Assembly: GCA_021442155.1 (NCBI GenBank)
Contig: CM038221.1
Location: forward strand, 79,438,494 to 79,502,493
Length of the DNA: 64,000 bases
Source: Cymbidium sinense
Lineage: Eukaryota > Streptophyta > Magnoliopsida > Asparagales > Orchidaceae
Direction: 5' to 3'
Part shown: in pieces, positions 59,885 through 64,000 of the stretch
How positions within the stretch are numbered: position 1 is the first letter of the stretch
Layout: each line of letters starts with the position of its first letter
Made by a program: the position numbers and the translations under genes
The notes under the pieces: model-generated
Databases searched by the model: none
What the model saw: the letters and a program-made list of their open reading frames with translations, nothing else
Told to the model about the DNA's origin: nothing

Positions 59885-60352
59885 TGCTCGACGAGCTACA
59901 CTAGCCGAAATAACTTGGCAAGCTATACTAATCCAGTAACTTAGCGAGCTACACCAACCTAACTAACTTGGCAAGCTACACTAGCCTGAGTAACTTAGCG
60001 AGTTATGTATTGGCCCAAGTTACTCGGTGAGCTATATTTCGCTACGTTTCGTCTAAGTCACTCGGTGAGCTACATTTTGCCCAGGTTACTCAACAGGCTA
60101 CATTTGGCCCAAGTTTGATAGAACTCAGGAAGATACACATTGGCTTAAATCACTCAACGAGCTATATTTGGCGCAAAAGGCTTCATTTGGCAAGCTATAT
60201 TTGATCCAAGTGTAAAGCCTAACTCGACAAGCTATGTATTGAACCAAGCACAAGTCTTAACTCGGCAAGCTACACTTGGATTGAATGCAAAGTCTACCTT
60301 TTACCTCAATGTATAAGGCCTAATTTGGCAAGCTACCTTTAACTCGAGCACA
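59885..60352. repeat. Degenerate tandem array with GGCAAGCTACA core
   Basis: About thirteen copies of a core resembling ACTCGGCAAGCTACAYTTGGCCCAAG, at irregular spacing of 30-46 bp. The fully recognisable cores start near 59895, 59925, 59955, 59985, 60025, 60062, 60090, 60150, 60195, 60228, 60260 and 60328. Units are mutated and partly fused, so the array is old. In the minus orientation it lies 3' of the coding remnant at 60986-62300. Confidence 0.75.
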
Positions 60353-60399
60353 AAAGTGATGAGAGAGTTATGGCCCTTAGGAGGAAAGTCCATACTAAC

Positions 60400-60725
60400 T
60401 ATAAACATTTAAACCCACCCACCTTAAACTAACACATGAAAGAATTGAGCCTCCCACACACCCAAGAGTGCCAAGGCAAATAAGGGAAGCACCCTTTTCA
60501 TGTGCCTTAGGGAACATAAGGCGAGTAAGAATAAAACTGCACCCAAGAGCGTGCATGATAAAATAATTACTAAATAGCGAATACCCCATGCACATTAGGC
60601 AAGCACATGAACTTTAAGCACCGTTGGATGTGTTAAACCGCCTTTAGCACACCCAAGAATATGCAAGGTGATTGATTACAAGTTAAACCCTCCATGCACC
60701 ATAGAGGGCATTGAGTGAGTTACTA
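60400..60725. repeat. Second degenerate tandem array, unit about 110 bp
   Basis: CACACCCAAGAGTGCCAAGG (60456), GCACCCAAGAGCGTGCATGA (60540) and CACACCCAAGAATATGCAAG (60650), each followed at similar distance by a CCCCATGCAC/CCTCCATGCACCATAG or CTTTTCATGTGCCTTAG segment. Three eroded units. The minus-strand frame 60395-60595 is a by-product. Confidence 0.5.
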
Positions 60726-60985
60726 ATTTCCTCTTGCAGTGTTATCCTATAGGATAAGCTAGATGATTACTTAATTAAGAAAGTATGATTTAATTGAACA
60801 CTTTCAATAGGTGAGTACAGTAACATAATAAATACAAGTGCAAATAGTGGAAGTCAATCACACAATCATTTTGCATGAGCCAAAAAGAAATTTCATTCCA
60901 TTGAAAAAAATGTATAATAGCGAGTGACAAATATAAAAAATATATAATTATTCTTTTCTCACTCATAGGTACAAAAAGAAAAATT

Positions 60986-62300
60986 CTACAAAAAAGCTAA
61001 ATTAGTGCTACCCTCCTCATCGCATTCCTCAGATTTCGACTCTGACAAGGCGAACACATTCTTGAAGTCAAGGAATTTGGGATCCATAGGCCATGTTTGA
61101 CCATCTTTTGGATTGTCAAATCGGCACCCTCTTTCAACTTCTTTCTCATAATTGTATACTGAGTCAAGATTTGACCCACTCAACCTATAGAAAATCTGGT
61201 GCAATGAGTAAGTTCAGCTTCCAACTTTAATTTGGAAAGGCGAGTCAACTCTAACACTGCTCTTTTCTCCTCTTCGCACTAAGCCTCTCCCTCCAACTAG
61301 TTATACTCGAACTTGCTATTGCTTCCTCGCCAAGTCACACTCCTCTTCGGCAATAGCCAATGTCTTTGCATTGTCAGATACTCTCTACTAAATTCCCAAG
61401 TCGACTACTATGCCATTGGTTAAGCTATCATAGTGGCATGGTGAAGTTGCTTCTTGCAAAGTTCCATGAGAATAGCATCCAACTCCTCTAAGCATAGGAA
61501 GTGCACTAATCCATAGATCTAACTCAACGGATCCATCACATTAGCGGTATCGTTGTTCTCAACATAGACATGTTGAGGCTCACTTATTTTTCTTTCTCCT
61601 TGTCATGTTACTTTCTCAACAAGGCTCGAGAAGCTCATGTTTTCATAATGCTCATTGGCCACTTAAACTATTTTGGAGCTATGGAGGTACTTGGTCATAT
61701 AGCGCTCGCCTCCTGGGCCAATCATTCAAACTCTCCCTAGGTAGGCTCATCTTCGCTTTCCTCTCCCTCCTCTAACTCACACAATAACTCAAGAACTTAG
61801 GGTTAATCAGGTAAAGGGTGGAAACATCATGGTTTACAAAGAAACAAACAAACATTTATGATAAATTTATCACAAAAAAGTGATGTGATCTAAAATGGCA
61901 AGCACTTACGATATATTTGCTTATAAATGTTGTTAAACTTGAGAAGGAGCTTAATATTGAGTGTTCTACCTCTCAACTTTTTCAACACTTCGTCCTCAAC
62001 AGGACTCGCCTCTACGACTACAACATTGTTGGTGACAAATGAAATGGGACTAAATGGCAATAGCCAACCAATGGAGCACTTGACAAAACAAACTTTGGAT
62101 TGCCTATTTCAAACTTTGTTCACCAAGCATGATATCTTTAGCTGAATCACCAAGAACTACACGACCCTATCTTTGTGACCCTTAATGGAAAAAACGTGAT
62201 GAAAAAGGTTCAAACTCCCTGGTAGCCTCTCTTGCCTCAAAAATAAGATGAAGGTCATGGCAGGTCATGACACTTGCCACCAAGTTTGGCAAAAATTGGG
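60986..62300 (-). pseudogene. TE-type coiled-coil / PMD-like protein remnant
   Basis: The 60986-61204 frame reads YRLSGSNLDSVYNYEKEVER then GCRFDNPKDGQTWPMDPKFL and an acidic Ser-rich tail. Upstream on the same strand (61205-61330) the text gives a heptad-rich segment with EEEKRAVLELTRLSKLKLEA. Near 62050-62150 a VCFVKCSIGWLLPF-type segment appears. An N-terminal globular part, a long coiled coil and a short acidic tail is the layout of plant PMD or gag-like 'putative transposon proteins'. I recognise the style rather than a defined domain. Stops break it between 61330 and 62000. Two tandem arrays lie on its 3' side. Confidence 0.35.
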
Positions 62301-63465
62301 TGCGAATACTGTCACTCCCTGATAAGATACCTTACAACTAATCGAAGCAGGACGTAATAGAGGTGAGTAAATATAGCGTATTGAATTTTTTTTCCTTCAT
62401 TTTGAATTTTCTTTGCCATAAAATAAAATAAGAGATACATTCAATCACCCAAATTCACCCAACAATTCAAATAAAATATTACCCATAAAAATAATCTACT
62501 AAAATCAATCATTTATCATAAGCAAAAGCAATTTAAAATATATCTTATAAATTAAACAACACAGTATCTAAAATATCAAATTTTTAATAGTAAACATAAA
62601 ATTAATTAAAACCTCAAAATCTTAGTTACAAAAGCCATCTCCACAAAATACTTACAAAAAGGGGTAAAAACTTACTCCTCAACATTATTCTTCTCTTTTC
62701 CTATAAAATAATTATAATGACTAATTAGTCACAAGACTCAGAAAAATAAAAAAAAATTTAATATATAATTCAAATACTGAATAGTAGAAATTAATATGCA
62801 CATCAATCAAAAGTGTTCAAAACAGAGCTATAGATATATGATCAATATTATTGTATTACCTTAAAATTTTAAACTTTGTTTTATAACACTTCTCTAAGAA
62901 GACAATATATTTGCAAGTGAAATTTAAATAATATTAATTCCGCTTTTAAATGTGTCGTGTATAGTTGTAAGGTTATTAGCTATTGAAACTAATTTAAAAG
63001 CCACATAAAGACCCTTTTTGCATTTATACGAGACCCTTTTGTCCTATTTCATATCATTTGAAGACCATTTTACCTCAATGCATACCTTTTTGCCCACTTG
63101 TGCAAGTAACATAAACATCATATAGTCAATCTGATTCCTATCACATGAAATTATTCAACTCTGTATGTTTAAATAACTAGACATTAAGCTTGAAATGTCT
63201 AATTTAAACTTGCAAAGTAACTATAAATAAAATTAAACAACATAATATCGCAGGCTTGTATTAATGAATAAATTTCACAATAAATAGTATATAATCAATT
63301 GCTCAATTATAGGACTCTAGTAGCAAAGATTGCATATGTAATTTGCATATGATTAAGAAGCCACAACAAGTACATTGCATAACAAGAAGAGATTCCAATG
63401 TATAACTATCATTACATTATGTCATATATAAATACCAAAGCAAGAAATAAGATGACTTGCTTTTT
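62301..63465. other. Intergenic, very AT-rich
   Basis: No supported gene; all frames are short. Confidence 0.5.
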
Positions 63466-63469
63466 ATTA

Positions 63470-63595
63470 AAATTTACCAAAGTAAAACTCATTACTTTGA
63501 CAGTACAGAGAGATAGCGTTGTATTTCATTCAAATTTGCAAAGTAAAACTCGTCACTTTGGTGATAGAGAGAGAGTTAGTATTGCCAAATCCTAA
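63470..63595. repeat. Tandem pair of short hairpins
   Basis: CAAAGTAAAACTCATTACTTTG at 63478-63499 and CAAAGTAAAACTCGTCACTTTG at 63539-63560 are each a near-perfect stem-loop (CAAAGT / ACTTTG). Each lies in a copy of a roughly 61-bp unit that begins AAATTTRCAAAG and continues into GAGAGATAG/GATAGAGAG. Confidence 0.6.
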
Positions 63596-64000
63596 CCCAA
63601 CAAGGAGATATTCACCAACAGAGAAAAACTAGGTGCAACTAAGTCAAAAGCTACACCACCTAGAAGAATCGCACAAGAATCAATAATAAGAGAAATCATT
63701 TCCACTAAAGTCACCCATACACAATGAGAAATAATGTCATGAGCCACGAGTAAAGGAACTTCTATTAGGTAGCTACTCAAAAGAGTTATCCATGGGAAAG
63801 AAAGCCACTGATGGAACAAACGCATTTTCTATTCACTCAGAGTATGGCCTAGCAACTCGTTTATAGTAAAATGAAGGATGAGTCCAAAGGGCGAACTCGT
63901 CATAATTCTACTTATGAAGGACTCAAGAGATCCACCTGCTCGAGTCAGCAAATGCCCTTCATGCCTCTCAGTAGACTTGCGAACACTTGTCACACTAAAT
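63596..64000. other. Unrecognised, window edge
   Basis: A minus-strand open frame (63592-63825) is hydrophobic and shows no motif I know. It may be part of something continuing beyond the window. Nothing else is supported. Confidence 0.35.

Noticed and set aside
59885..60352. CRISPR-like array
   Set aside because: Repeats are degenerate, spacing is irregular, there are no unique spacers of constant length, and the context is a plant genome.
63592..63825. 77-residue hydrophobic minus-strand frame at the window edge
   Set aside because: No conserved motif visible and it cannot be followed past the window.

Overview
This is AT-rich eukaryotic DNA with the repeat content of a flowering-plant nuclear genome. 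It carries Ty3/gypsy chromoviruses primed by initiator-Met tRNA, a plant L1 LINE with a DUF4283-type ORF1 and a terminal RNase H, RTE-clade LINEs with (TTG)n tails, plant-mobile-domain (PMD) remnants and hAT-type MITEs. I found no intact host gene, tRNA, rRNA or CRISPR array in 64 kb. Every coding stretch I recognise is a broken transposable element, so the window looks like heterochromatic or pericentromeric intergenic space. The species cannot be named from sequence alone.

Left part (1-29.9 kb): several RTE LINE copies (A about 2.7-4.7 kb, minus; B 6.04-6.37 kb, plus, with a perfect 12-bp target-site duplication (TSD); C 7.6-8.5 kb, plus; D 17.2-19.0 kb, plus, with a perfect 17-bp TSD; a divergent copy at 24.5-26.3 kb, minus). 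There is a decayed PMD gene at 13.4-16.7 kb, followed by a 44-bp degenerate tandem array that LINE D interrupts, and another tandem array of about 62 bp at 11.3-11.8 kb. Two MITE-like families each have two copies in opposite orientation: an unclassified terminal-inverted-repeat (TIR) family (1.73-2.42 and 22.84-23.52 kb) and a hAT-like family (20.54-21.08 and 28.16-28.72 kb, the latter with an 8-bp TSD matching at 7 of 8 bases). A Tat-like LTR/gag remnant lies at 27.9-29.7 kb.

Central part (29.8-54.1 kb) is a four-element nest. An RTE LINE (F, minus) is split by a chromovirus (29.9-53.5 kb). The chromovirus gag is split by an 8-kb L1 (32.1-40.1 kb; poly(A), 16-bp TSD). The chromovirus downstream of its protease region is split by a second, Tekay-like gypsy element (41.4-49.9 kb). 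The chromovirus pol and chromodomain resume at 50.0-52.8 kb. Several of these elements contain private 0.16-0.5-kb tandem duplications, and the two LTRs of the inner gypsy differ by an unusual mosaic of perfect blocks and short indels.

Right part (54.1-64 kb): a nearly full-length RTE LINE E (55.1-58.1 kb, minus, 161-bp internal duplication), an (AT)n microsatellite, two degenerate tandem arrays (59.9-60.7 kb), and a minus-strand decayed PMD/coiled-coil gene (61.0-62.3 kb). Its tandem arrays lie on its 3' side, as they do for the PMD gene at 13.4 kb. The nest gives relative ages: LINE F is older than the chromovirus, which is older than L1 and the inner gypsy.
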